Source of the DNA: Sedimentisphaerales bacterium
GTDB taxonomy: Bacteria > Planctomycetota > Phycisphaerae > Sedimentisphaerales > Anaerohalosphaeraceae
Direction: 5' to 3'
Length of the DNA: 50,695 nt
NCBI GenBank assembly: GCA_028282905.1
Contig: JANQGW010000073.1
Location: forward strand, 1-50,695
The position numbers and the translations under genes are program-made. Numbering within the stretch: the first letter of the stretch is position 1; each line of letters begins with the position of its first letter. The notes beneath the pieces are model-generated. The model was given only the letters and a program-made list of their open reading frames with translations, ran no database searches and was not told the origin of the DNA. Positions 7,672-15,287 of the stretch are shown one piece after another.

Positions 7672-8250
7672 ATGGAAACACTGCCTCAGTTACAATTGTC
7701 TGAATTTCAGAGAGCGTTGACGCCGCAACGATTGCTGGTCTCGAAAGTGATTGCTTTTGCCTTATTCATGGGAGTGACGCTGTTTTTGGGAATCGTCTTG
7801 TTTCTCTATACCAGAAACGAGGCGGCTGAAACGCCGGAAGATTCATTGCTGTCACTATTGTCGCTTGCCCATGGAGTTTCATTCGTCGTGTTTACGTTTA
7901 TTGCCAATAGCATGTATCGTATGTTTGTTACCCCAAAGGGATTGAATAAACCCGCCGAGCCGCCGGAGGGGATTAGCCCGGGAGAATTCACGCCGGAACT
8001 GCGGTGTCAGATGCGGATTTTCATGGGATTTGTTCTCAGGTCAGCGATCATGGAAGGGATGGCGATGTTCGGAGTAATTATCTGTCTGCTGGGGGTGATG
8101 GAGGGGCAGATTCATTTGCAGCCGGTGTACTGGCTGAATTTACTGTCTTATATTTTCTTTGTCATGGTGATGCTGTGGACGTTTCCGACGAAGGAGCGGC
8201 TGGAGAGGATTTTTCAGGAGCGATTTTTGCAGACTGATTTTCGAGTGTGA
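7672..8250 (+). CDS. Hypothetical four-helix membrane protein
   Basis: A 192-aa protein of unknown function. Hydrophobic segments at residues ~23-46, ~60-82, ~117-140 and ~148-168 suggest four transmembrane helices. The N-terminal 20 residues are polar, and the C-terminal tail is short and charged (TKERLERIFQERF). An AGGAG lies ~8 nt before the ATG. Transcribed divergently from lemA, with no recognisable conserved motif. It could be an unassigned DUF; its location next to the LemA array may be incidental. Confidence 0.7.
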   Translation: METLPQLQLSEFQRALTPQRLLVSKVIAFALFMGVTLFLGIVLFLYTRNEAAETPEDSLLSLLSLAHGVSFVVFTFIANSMYRMFVTPKGLNKPAEPPEGISPGEFTPELRCQMRIFMGFVLRSAIMEGMAMFGVIICLLGVMEGQIHLQPVYWLNLLSYIFFVMVMLWTFPTKERLERIFQERFLQTDFRV

Positions 8251-8258
8251 TAGGGTTT

Positions 8259-8292
8259 TACCACGAAGGACACGAAGAGCACGAAGTTTTTT
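8259..8292. repeat. CACGAAGGA-type 9-bp periodic repeat
   Basis: ACCACGAAGGACACGAAGAG followed by CACGAAG. It occurs again at 8729-8762, so it brackets the VOC gene. Same general design as the periodic repeats in the DUF3137 array but a different unit. Confidence 0.85.
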
Positions 8293-8333
8293 AGACAGGA
8301 TTTTTAAGATATAAAATTTTTTAGGAGAGAGCC

Positions 8334-8720
8334 ATGATTGAGGTTAAGGGGATTAATGCGGTTAGTTTGGTAGTTCGGGATGTGGAGGCTTCTTTGCAGT
8401 GGTATCGAGAGAAGCTGGGGTTTGAGAAATTATTTGACGATGCGCCCAATTCGCCGAGCGTGGTGATCGGCCGGGGTGGTGTGGAGGTTGTGCTGCGTCC
8501 GCTGGAAAATCCGGCAGAGGCAACGAATGTCAATACCAAAGAGCAGGCCTGTATTGCGATATTGGCGTTTGAGGTGGAACCGGATCAGTTGGACAAGGTT
8601 GAGCAGGTTTTTATAGAAGATGCCGATATTGTCCAGCTGGATGAGCACCCGAAATACCGCAGCCGGATCGTGGAAGATCCGGATGGTCACGCCATTGAAT
8701 TTTATGCGAATGTTGGATAG
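8334..8720 (+). CDS. VOC superfamily (glyoxalase/bleomycin-resistance-like) protein
   Basis: A small 128-aa protein of the vicinal oxygen chelate fold, with two beta-alpha-beta-beta-beta halves. The first half opens INAVSLVVRDVEASLQWYREKLGF, where the usual first metal-ligand His is Ser. The second half ends DPDGHAIEFYAN, keeping the C-terminal Glu ligand. AGGAGAG precedes the ATG. The substrate cannot be read from sequence; relatives include lyases, dioxygenases and antibiotic-binding proteins. It stands alone between two CACGAAG repeats. Confidence 0.85.
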   Translation: MIEVKGINAVSLVVRDVEASLQWYREKLGFEKLFDDAPNSPSVVIGRGGVEVVLRPLENPAEATNVNTKEQACIAILAFEVEPDQLDKVEQVFIEDADIVQLDEHPKYRSRIVEDPDGHAIEFYANVG

Positions 8721-8728
8721 ATAGAATT

Positions 8729-8782
8729 TACCACGAAGGACACGAAGATCACGAAGGTTTTATAAAAGGCTTTCTTCGTGGT
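8729..8782. repeat. CACGAAGGA-type repeat with inverted end
   Basis: ACCACGAAGGACACGAAGAT followed by CACGAAGG (to 8757). CTTCGTGGT at 8774-8782 is the inverse of ACCACGAAG, so this copy can fold as a hairpin directly after the VOC gene. Confidence 0.8.
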
Positions 8783-8802
8783 GAAATTAAGGTTATAAAA
8801 AA

Positions 8803-8834
8803 AGCCCGGCCTGAAAATCAGGTCGGGCTTTTTG
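8803..8834. terminator. Bidirectional rho-independent terminator
   Basis: 12-bp arms AGCCCGGCCTGA and TCAGGTCGGGCT (one G-T wobble), 3-nt loop, flanked by A and T runs. It lies between the convergent VOC and EF-G-like genes and can serve both. Confidence 0.9.
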
Positions 8835-8857
8835 TTTTATTAGTCGAGCAGAGGTGA

Positions 8858-10894
8858 TTAACCCTGGTCGGCTTCCTTTGCTTTCTTGTAATGCTCGATG
8901 ACCTGCATCTGTACGTTCGGTGCGGTCGGCTCGTAGTGGCTCAGTTCCATCGAGTAGCTGCCTTGGCCGCCGGTGACGGACTTGAGCTGGCTGTTGTAGT
9001 TGGATACTTCACTCAGCGGTACCTGTGCCTTGATGATCATCATGCCGCCGGGCAGCATTTCCTGACCGCCGACGCGACCGCGACGCGAGGCCATGTCACC
9101 GGTGATGTCACCCATGTTTTCAGCCGGGATCGTGATCTCGATATTGACGATCGGCTCCAGCAGTACCGGTTTGGCCTTTTCCAGAGCATCCAGAAACGCG
9201 CCTTTACCTGCTGCACGGAACGCCACTTCTTTGGAGTCCACCGCGTGGTATTTGCCGTCATAGACCGAGACAACAACGTCCTGCATCGGGAAGCCTGCGA
9301 GGAACCCACCGGCCATGACATCATTAATGCCCTTGAGGATTGCCGGCTCAAACTGCCCCGGAATCGATCCGCCGAAGATATCCCATTTGTATTCCAGGGT
9401 CGGGTCGGAGTCACGCTCTGCCGGTTCGATGCGAAGATAAACTTCACCGAACTGACCGGCACCGCCGGACTGCTTTTTGTGACGATAGTGACCTTCAGCC
9501 TTGCCGGAAATCGTTTCACGATAGGGGATTTTCGGGGGCTTGGTGTTGACGTGCACTTTATAGTGATTTTCCATCTTCGACAGCATCACCCGCAGGTGCA
9601 GGTCGCCGAGACCGCTGATAACCATTTCCTTGGTTTGCAGGTCATGCGTGATGGTAAAGCAGGGGTCTTCGTCGGTCAGTTTTTGCAGCGCTGCGCTGAG
9701 TTTGTTTTCTTCACCGCGTGCGGTCGGTTCCAGTGCCAGGCCGAACATCGGTTTCGGAATGGCCGGGCCGATGAATTTGCCGGCCATTTTACCGTCATGG
9801 ACCAGATCACCGAGCTTGAGTTCGTCGATTTTGGCCAGTGTGATAATGTCGCCGGCAACGCCTTTGTCCACATCGCTGGTGTCTGCGCCCTGCAGTTTCA
9901 GGGGGTGACCGATGCGGATGCCTTTTTTGGCATCATTGATAAACAACTGTGTGCCCGCATCCATTGATCCGCTGAACAGGCGAATGGAGGCGTATTTCAT
10001 GTTGGATCGCGGGTCGAAGCCGACGCGGAAAACCGTACCGGCCAGCGGGCCGTTCGGATCGGCCTTGACGGGCGTTTCGGTATCGCCGTCTTTGAGGATG
10101 GCGTCAGGAGCGTCCGCCGGAGAGGGCGTTTCCTTGGCGATCAGGTCCAGCAATTCCTTGATACCGGTTTCCGTGCGTGCATTCGTGAAGACGATTGGGA
10201 TCACCGTGCCGGCTTCCATGGCCTTGGCGAATACGCCTGCGACCTGTGCGGGGGTGATTTCTTCGCCGCCGAGGTAGCTTTCCATCAAATCGTCATCTGC
10301 TTCGATCACGCTTTCGAGAATATTCGTGTGAGCATCCGCAATGTCTCTGACGGGAGACTCGCCTTCGGTATTGACAATACAGTCGATGACGGCGGTTTTG
10401 TCCATGTTCGGAACGTTTGCACAGCGGCACTGACTGCCGAAGGTTTCACGGATCTGTTCGACCAGTTCCGTCAGGTCCACATTGTCAGCATCCATTTTGT
10501 TGATGACAATCATCGGAGCTTTGCCGGCTTTTTGGGCGGCCTGGAACAGCTTGCGGGTATTCATTTCGATGCCCGCGGCGGCGCTGATAACGATCACAGC
10601 CGTTTCAGCGGCGGTAATCGGAAACAGGGCAGACCCGACAAAATCCGGATAACCGGGGGTGTCGATGATGTTGATGGTCTTGCCTTCGTAGGTGACGTGT
10701 GCCAGTGCAGAGTGAATGGAATTGCCGCGTTCTTTTTCTTCGTCGTCATAGTCGCAGACAGTATTTTTCTCGTCGATGTTTCCAAGACGGTTGATAACGC
10801 CGGTGGTGTGCAGCATCGCCTCGACCAGCGAGGTTTTGCCGGAACTACCGTGCCCGAGCAGCACGATGTTACGAATGTCGTTCAGATTTGCCAC
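8858..10894 (-). CDS. Elongation factor G-like translational GTPase
   Basis: A 678-aa ribosome-associated GTPase with EF-G domain order: G domain (1-270), domain II (~285-380), domains III-V (~390-670). Nucleotide motifs are a P-loop GHGSSGKT (14-21), DTPGY (78-82) and NKMD (132-135). The P-loop and switch I (KERGNSIHS, where typical EF-G has RGITI) are unlike canonical FusA, so this is probably the EF-G2-like subgroup rather than the main translocase. Domain IV/V motifs FGEVYLRIEP, SRRGRVGGQEMLPGG and SYSMELSHYEPTAPN are clear. The start is GTG at 10894, preceded by GGAGG at about 9 nt. Monocistronic; not in a str operon. Confidence 0.9.
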   Translation of the reverse strand: MANLNDIRNIVLLGHGSSGKTSLVEAMLHTTGVINRLGNIDEKNTVCDYDDEEKERGNSIHSALAHVTYEGKTINIIDTPGYPDFVGSALFPITAAETAVIVISAAAGIEMNTRKLFQAAQKAGKAPMIVINKMDADNVDLTELVEQIRETFGSQCRCANVPNMDKTAVIDCIVNTEGESPVRDIADAHTNILESVIEADDDLMESYLGGEEITPAQVAGVFAKAMEAGTVIPIVFTNARTETGIKELLDLIAKETPSPADAPDAILKDGDTETPVKADPNGPLAGTVFRVGFDPRSNMKYASIRLFSGSMDAGTQLFINDAKKGIRIGHPLKLQGADTSDVDKGVAGDIITLAKIDELKLGDLVHDGKMAGKFIGPAIPKPMFGLALEPTARGEENKLSAALQKLTDEDPCFTITHDLQTKEMVISGLGDLHLRVMLSKMENHYKVHVNTKPPKIPYRETISGKAEGHYRHKKQSGGAGQFGEVYLRIEPAERDSDPTLEYKWDIFGGSIPGQFEPAILKGINDVMAGGFLAGFPMQDVVVSVYDGKYHAVDSKEVAFRAAGKGAFLDALEKAKPVLLEPIVNIEITIPAENMGDITGDMASRRGRVGGQEMLPGGMMIIKAQVPLSEVSNYNSQLKSVTGGQGSYSMELSHYEPTAPNVQMQVIEHYKKAKEADQG

Positions 10895-11300
10895 GTTGAA
10901 TAACCTCCAATATTTAGTGATTCATTTCGCCTCATCTTTATATTATTGACTTACGCATACCAATGCCCGCCCCGATGCGGCTATTGTCTCGCTGAAACAA
11001 CCGGTTTTGGCCTCGAACGCAGGCATTCACCGCCCCGAAAGGGCAGAAAAACCAGAAGTTTACTCTAATTGTGAGCGTTTCGCAAGGGGAAAAAAGGGGT
11101 GAAAAACGAAGAAAAACTGGGTGTTTTTAGAAAAAAATGCAGAAAATAGCAAGAAAAATACGCAAAATATAGTGAAATGTGTGGCTGGATTTACTTAGAA
11201 AGCACTGAAAATCCAACAGGTTTATGCTGTTTGAGGGCATAAACCTGTTGGATTGCATACTAAAACTCTCACTCAATTTGACAAAATACGTCGTTGAGCG
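10895..11300. other. Intergenic region, EF-G-like leader and a hairpin
   Basis: Holds the AT-rich leader of the EF-G-like gene (TATAAA-like box near 10940, no convincing -35), an A-rich stretch at 11090-11160, and the hairpin at 11210-11254. No coding sequence seen. Confidence 0.5.
11210..11254 (-). terminator. Strong 18-bp hairpin, probable terminator
   Basis: Perfect 18-bp arms (AATCCAACAGGTTTATGC and its complement) around a 9-nt loop, 46 nt after the stop of the 300-aa dockerin protein. On the minus strand only a short TTTT follows, so termination is likely but not certain. Confidence 0.6.
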
Positions 11301-12203
11301 TTACAGGCTCATCCAAGCCGAAGCCAGTGCCGACAGGTCGATCATGTTGACATCGCAGTCCATATTGATATCAGCCGGACTGTATGCCTGACAGGGTTCA
11401 CCTTCGTTGAAAAAGGTGATATCATCGAGGAGATACCGTACATCCGTGCCGGGGGTGTCCCATGTCCCGATTATAATCCCGGTGACCATGTCCCGGCCAA
11501 AGGCAGAATCTGCGTTGGCCGTATCCATGACACCGTTGATATCAAATTCGACGGTTTCCCAGACATTATCCGGATATTCCAGGAAATCATTGCCCGGAGA
11601 TGTCGAAATTACTCTGAATTGCCCGATGAGCTTAACATCCGGGCCAAGCAGTCCTACAGCGAAAGAGTCGAGATTGGTGACATTACCCGAATTCTTTTTG
11701 ACTTTCATGGTCATTTTGTCAATGGTTGTAAAATCTGCAACCGGCAGTGTGTCCAGCGGTGCCGGCTCACCGGTAGGAATATTTATAAACGGAAGTCCCA
11801 GATTATGGACCATTGTAAACAGGTCGCAGGATGATGCCTCATTTGTTAGTTGATAATGGACCTCGATAGCTTGCGGCCCATTGGCGTCAATTTCCCCGAT
11901 TGCTGTAAATCCGTTCGGGTCATTGGTGTCATTGGGGTCACCCGTGCCGTGCGGCGGGCTCATTGCCAGATTGATTTCCAAAGTTGCCCCGTCTGCGATT
12001 GGCAGTCCGAACAGGACATTCTGAAGTTCCTGGAGAATCCACCACGGACCGCCGGTTGTCAGGCCCGTTGCTTTCATCTCTGCCGTGGATGTATAGGATT
12101 CAAAGTCATCCATCACCCAGCCATTGATATTTGACCCAGCCATTGAAACACCGCCGATCACAGCCGTTAGAAGACACACATACAAAAGTTTTTTAACAGA
12201 CAT
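11301..12203 (-). CDS. Secreted protein with C-terminal dockerin-like module
   Basis: A 300-aa exported protein of unknown function. A signal peptide (~1-22, ending SMAG) is followed by WVMDDFESYTSTAEM, a motif frequent at the start of beta-sandwich (LamG/CBM-like) domains of planctomycete exoproteins. Residues ~25-265 appear as one beta-rich domain. The C-terminus (SPADINMDCDVNMIDLSALASAW) is a dockerin-type Ca-binding repeat with D-x-N-x-D spacing. GGAGGT precedes the ATG. It lies downstream of the sigma/FecR pair in the same direction, separated by 77 nt, so co-transcription is possible. Confidence 0.75.
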   Translation of the reverse strand: MSVKKLLYVCLLTAVIGGVSMAGSNINGWVMDDFESYTSTAEMKATGLTTGGPWWILQELQNVLFGLPIADGATLEINLAMSPPHGTGDPNDTNDPNGFTAIGEIDANGPQAIEVHYQLTNEASSCDLFTMVHNLGLPFINIPTGEPAPLDTLPVADFTTIDKMTMKVKKNSGNVTNLDSFAVGLLGPDVKLIGQFRVISTSPGNDFLEYPDNVWETVEFDINGVMDTANADSAFGRDMVTGIIIGTWDTPGTDVRYLLDDITFFNEGEPCQAYSPADINMDCDVNMIDLSALASAWMSL

Positions 12204-12280
12204 GTCTCATACCTCCAAAATCTAAAATACACTTTATTGCATTTCATCACCAACCACGCATCGGCGATGCATTTGTTCGG

Positions 12281-13894
12281 TTACCGTTTGACACGTCGGA
12301 GCATATAGTGTCCGCTTTCATCTCCTTCGAGAGTTCCGCTCCATGCTTCTTTTCCACAAAAGCCCTTGCCGGTGCCGGTCCATAATTCAGTCTGACCGGA
12401 AAAGGTTATTTGTCCCATTTTATTCATGGTGCCATTCAGAGAAAAAAGGACTTTGTTGTCTGGTTCAAATGATTCCAGTACGTCAAAACGGTATTGGTCG
12501 TTGCCGATATCTGTGACATTAATAGAAATACTCTCTTGTTGGCCGTCCTCGGTTCTCCTTTCTCCCTGCCACTTTCCGGCAAGTTTTGCAGTCGATTTTT
12601 CACAGACAGTGTGAAGCACAAACTTACCGTTTTCGCTTCCCTGAAAACTTCCCTTGAGCAGGCCATTGGCAATGACGCCTTTGCCTTCGTCAATCATTTC
12701 ACTGCTGTCAAAAATCAGAACATTTGGATCAGCTAATGTGCAGCCGATCTCCAGGGCAACCGGCGCATATTCCTCGGCGGACTCATAAAGCGTGATATGA
12801 TATCGATCCTTTTCATTGTGAGCTATTTTGACCAATAGCTCCATTACTTGCCCCCACTCATCTTCCCGATACCCATACCACTTACCCACAACACCGCCCG
12901 CGGCGTTGGGTGCTAAGCCAAATGTATTTTCCGATGTTGACGCAACAGAGTTGGATGTTTCTGTGGACTGATGTCCCGATTGTATTTTGCGAACAAAGTT
13001 GTTCCGTTCAAAGCTAATGTTATGTATCTGGCCGGATGTATCCACACGGCTTGCCTGTCCCGCAGTCAGCTCGTGTTTTCCGCTTTTTTTTCCTTTGGCT
13101 CCAGGAATCAGGGAAACCCGGCCTTTGAACATATGGACATCTGTAACACCGTCAATATCAACTTTAACACCAAATTCAGTACCCAGGTCGATGACTGTCG
13201 AAAACGGGGTGTCAACGGTAAAACCAGCTGCTTCCTTTGGAACGACCGCATAGAGACGACCGAAATGCAGAATCATTTTTTCGGCATCTTTCATTTCGAA
13301 TTCGGCCGGTCCTTCAATGATCACTTCCGCACCATAATCAAAGGCAATCTTAACGGCTCCCTTTTTGAGCAATCGAGCCCCCTCATTATTCCACAGCCGA
13401 CTGCCAATGTCTGTCGGATGTTTACTCAATTCCCACTGGGCGTTGATGCTGTCGCTGATGGCTGCCACTGACGAGGCACGCTGTGGAACAATCTGCACGT
13501 AAACCAGCACGACAATCAGTGCGGCAATAGAGACAATCGCCGAATATAGAGAGAATTTATTCACTCTTCGAGGAAGTCTTTCAATCTTGAGCATTTCGAC
13601 CGGCAGTTTTTCCGGCTTTTCTTTTGGAATTTCAATGGCTGGAGCGTTTATTTCGTGTTCAGCCAGTTGTTCAAATAAGCTGTTGAAGTTCTTCTCTCTT
13701 GTGTCAATACATAGTTCCTTCAGCACATCCATATTCGCAAATGTTGAAATCAGGTCACAGTAATACTCCACGGCAACCGGGTCGGTCTTCAGCAGATGCT
13801 GCAGGCGATTGAACTCGTCGTCATTCAGCGAGTTATCGCACCCCTTGATGACCAAATCACTCATTTCAAATAATAGTGCTTCATTAACTTTCAT
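12281..13894 (-). CDS. FecR-like transmembrane protein with duplicated C-terminal domain
   Basis: Probable sigma-factor regulator. The N-terminal ~60 residues (CDNSLNDDEFNRLQHLL, YYCDLISTFANMD) match the cytoplasmic helical region seen in planctomycete FecR-like proteins. A transmembrane helix follows at ~120-140, then a FecR domain (~180-280; GAEVIIEGPAEFEM, FTVDTPFSTVIDLGTEFGV). The C-terminal ~200 residues contain two copies of a beta-rich unit, each starting GKW-x-G and ending G-x-(F/Y)-(V/M)-L-(H/R)-x-V, which I cannot assign. Start set at ATG 13894: good GGAG spacing and an 11-nt overlap with the sigma gene, indicating coupling; an upstream TTG at 13912 is less likely. Confidence 0.85.
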   Translation of the reverse strand: MKVNEALLFEMSDLVIKGCDNSLNDDEFNRLQHLLKTDPVAVEYYCDLISTFANMDVLKELCIDTREKNFNSLFEQLAEHEINAPAIEIPKEKPEKLPVEMLKIERLPRRVNKFSLYSAIVSIAALIVVLVYVQIVPQRASSVAAISDSINAQWELSKHPTDIGSRLWNNEGARLLKKGAVKIAFDYGAEVIIEGPAEFEMKDAEKMILHFGRLYAVVPKEAAGFTVDTPFSTVIDLGTEFGVKVDIDGVTDVHMFKGRVSLIPGAKGKKSGKHELTAGQASRVDTSGQIHNISFERNNFVRKIQSGHQSTETSNSVASTSENTFGLAPNAAGGVVGKWYGYREDEWGQVMELLVKIAHNEKDRYHITLYESAEEYAPVALEIGCTLADPNVLIFDSSEMIDEGKGVIANGLLKGSFQGSENGKFVLHTVCEKSTAKLAGKWQGERRTEDGQQESISINVTDIGNDQYRFDVLESFEPDNKVLFSLNGTMNKMGQITFSGQTELWTGTGKGFCGKEAWSGTLEGDESGHYMLRRVKR

Positions 13895-14429
13895 ATGAGT
13901 CTCCACTCCCAAGAGAGTGCTTAATACATTTCAACAAAATGGCATGTATCCTGCTGACGGTTCGATGGAGGCTTTGCTTGGAAATGCCGTATTTAACAGC
14001 CATTTGCTTAAAAGACATGTCTTGGATGTACCGCATCTTCAGTATGGTCAGATATTTTTCAGACAGTTTTTTAAGACACTCTTTGAGGGCATCTTTGTGA
14101 CCCGACAAATGACCTTCCTGGTTGGTTTTGGATTCAATGATTTTTATTACTTCCGGGTCGTAGCAGAGCTTTGAAGATTTGTTATCCCGAAAATAATTCA
14201 TGACTCGATAGTATGCGATTTGCTTTCCCCAAGCCAAGAAATTGGTTCCAGGCTCAAATTCATCGAATTTCCTCCACATTAAAGACAACGTGTCCTGCAA
14301 AATATCATCCGCATCAGAGGGAGACATCACAAGGCTTAGTATATACACATAGATGTCTTTTTGGCTTGACAGTATCAAACTTACAAAGAGGTCTGTCTGG
14401 TTATTCGAATTGTCCAAATCTTTGTCCAT
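13884..14429 (-). CDS. ECF-type RNA polymerase sigma factor
   Basis: A 181-aa sigma-70 family protein of the extracytoplasmic type common in planctomycetes and verrucomicrobia. Region 2 is seen at ~20-85 (DADDILQDTLSLMWRKFDEF, FLAWGKQIAYYRVMNYFRD). Region 4 is at ~115-170 (LSEKYLTILKMRYIQDMSFKQMA, then helix-turn-helix KYGISKQSLHRTVSRI). The overlapping downstream FecR-like gene is the expected partner. Its targets are unknown, but exported-protein genes lie on both sides. A TATAAT promoter is found upstream; no Shine-Dalgarno is obvious. Confidence 0.9.
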   Translation of the reverse strand: MDKDLDNSNNQTDLFVSLILSSQKDIYVYILSLVMSPSDADDILQDTLSLMWRKFDEFEPGTNFLAWGKQIAYYRVMNYFRDNKSSKLCYDPEVIKIIESKTNQEGHLSGHKDALKECLKKLSEKYLTILKMRYIQDMSFKQMAVKYGISKQSLHRTVSRIHAILLKCIKHSLGSGDSYES

Positions 14430-14486
14430 TGCAAATATGCCGCGACATTGAATATCTATCGATTGTCATCAATCACATACCTCACT

Positions 14487-14516
14487 ATTATATCGCAACA
14501 AAAGCATGAACGTCAC
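14487..14516 (-). promoter_or_regulatory. Candidate promoter of the sigma/FecR pair
   Basis: Minus strand GTGACG, 18 nt, TATAAT, about 58 nt upstream of the sigma ATG. The -10 is perfect, the -35 moderate. Confidence 0.5.
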
Positions 14517-14721
14517 CCTATAAAAAATAGACTTACAGGAATTTGTATTAATTATTACCCATAATAGGTGTTAATTTTGGGAATTGGGTGCTTTTGTGGG
14601 TTTTTTCAGGATTGCAGTGTTGATTTTAGCCCCTATAGCCAAACTGTCTGACAATGCCACAGGTTTTTCTGTATGGATAGTCACTTTTGGTGTATACCTG
14701 TTGTGAAAAATATTCGTATAT

Positions 14722-14792
14722 GTCATACCGGGCTTGCCCCGGTATCCAGTGGAAGACTCCTGGATTCCCGCTTTCGCGGGAATGACAATTTT
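14722..14792. repeat. REP-like double palindrome (VIPAKAGIQ type)
   Basis: Two hairpins, GTCATACCGGGCTTGCCCCGG and GATTCCCGCTTTCGCGGGAA, are joined by a CCAGTGGAAGACTCCTGG palindrome. In translation it gives the familiar spurious peptide VIPAKAGIQ. This type of repeat is widespread in bacterial intergenic DNA (recalled, not searched). Confidence 0.8.
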
Positions 14793-14839
14793 CGGCATAC
14801 TACAGGAAATTTAATCACTATACGCACAACAGGGCGACT

Positions 14840-15235
14840 TTATTGTAAGAGCCATCCGGCAGGACAAATATTGAGCCATTCATTTGCAAGTAATGTCAGG
14901 TCAACAATATCCACATCGTTCAGGTGGTCCAGGTCCGCGCCGCCGCACCAGTTGTTGGCTTGATTGCAGGGGCCGTCCAGCCAATGAGCCGCGAATTGGG
15001 CCAGGTGTTCAAGGTTGACAATGCACCGCGGCCCGCCGACTCGAAATCCGGCCAGCAGTTCATATTGATCGTTGCCAAGAAATGCCGCATCCGGCTGGCC
15101 AATTGTGCCGGTGAGTTGATACGGCCCGCCGCTGCTGATGCCGCCGGAGTCAATCGTGTACCACGAAATTGAATGCTCCGCAAAAGTCACAGTGCTTATG
15201 AAAGCTGTTAAAATAAATATCCATTTAGAGTTCAA
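14840..15235 (-). CDS. Small secreted dockerin-like protein
   Basis: About 131 aa, starting at TTG 15235. This start is preferred because GAGGAG lies 7 nt upstream and a signal peptide (IFILTAFISTVTFA) follows at once; a longer reading would overlap the C10 protease gene. The mature part has the motif GGISSGGPYQLTGTIGQPDA, then YELLAGFRVGG, which is common in planctomycete exoproteins. Two dockerin-like halves follow (NLEHLAQFAAHWL and DLDHLNDVDIVDLTLLANEWL). Function unknown. It lies 52 nt after the protease gene, probably in the same transcript. Confidence 0.7.
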   Translation of the reverse strand: MNSKWIFILTAFISTVTFAEHSISWYTIDSGGISSGGPYQLTGTIGQPDAAFLGNDQYELLAGFRVGGPRCIVNLEHLAQFAAHWLDGPCNQANNWCGGADLDHLNDVDIVDLTLLANEWLNICPAGWLLQ

Positions 15236-15287
15236 TTTTAATCTCCTCTTTTTGTCATAACAATTACATCGTTTCCCTGTTGATATT

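Larger units (their letters stand above)
14430..14839. other. Intergenic region with promoter and REP-like repeat
   Basis: Contains the sigma promoter, AT-rich sequence at 14520-14600, and the palindromic repeat at 14722-14792. No gene recognised. The open frame at 14571-14798 is the translated repeat. Confidence 0.6.

Noticed and set aside
8891-9967. Long plus-strand open frame opposite the EF-G-like gene
   Set aside because: Antisense shadow of a strongly conserved gene; no domain signal.
14571-14798. 75-codon minus-strand open frame
   Set aside because: It translates the REP-like palindrome (VIPAKAGIQ) and has no other coding support.
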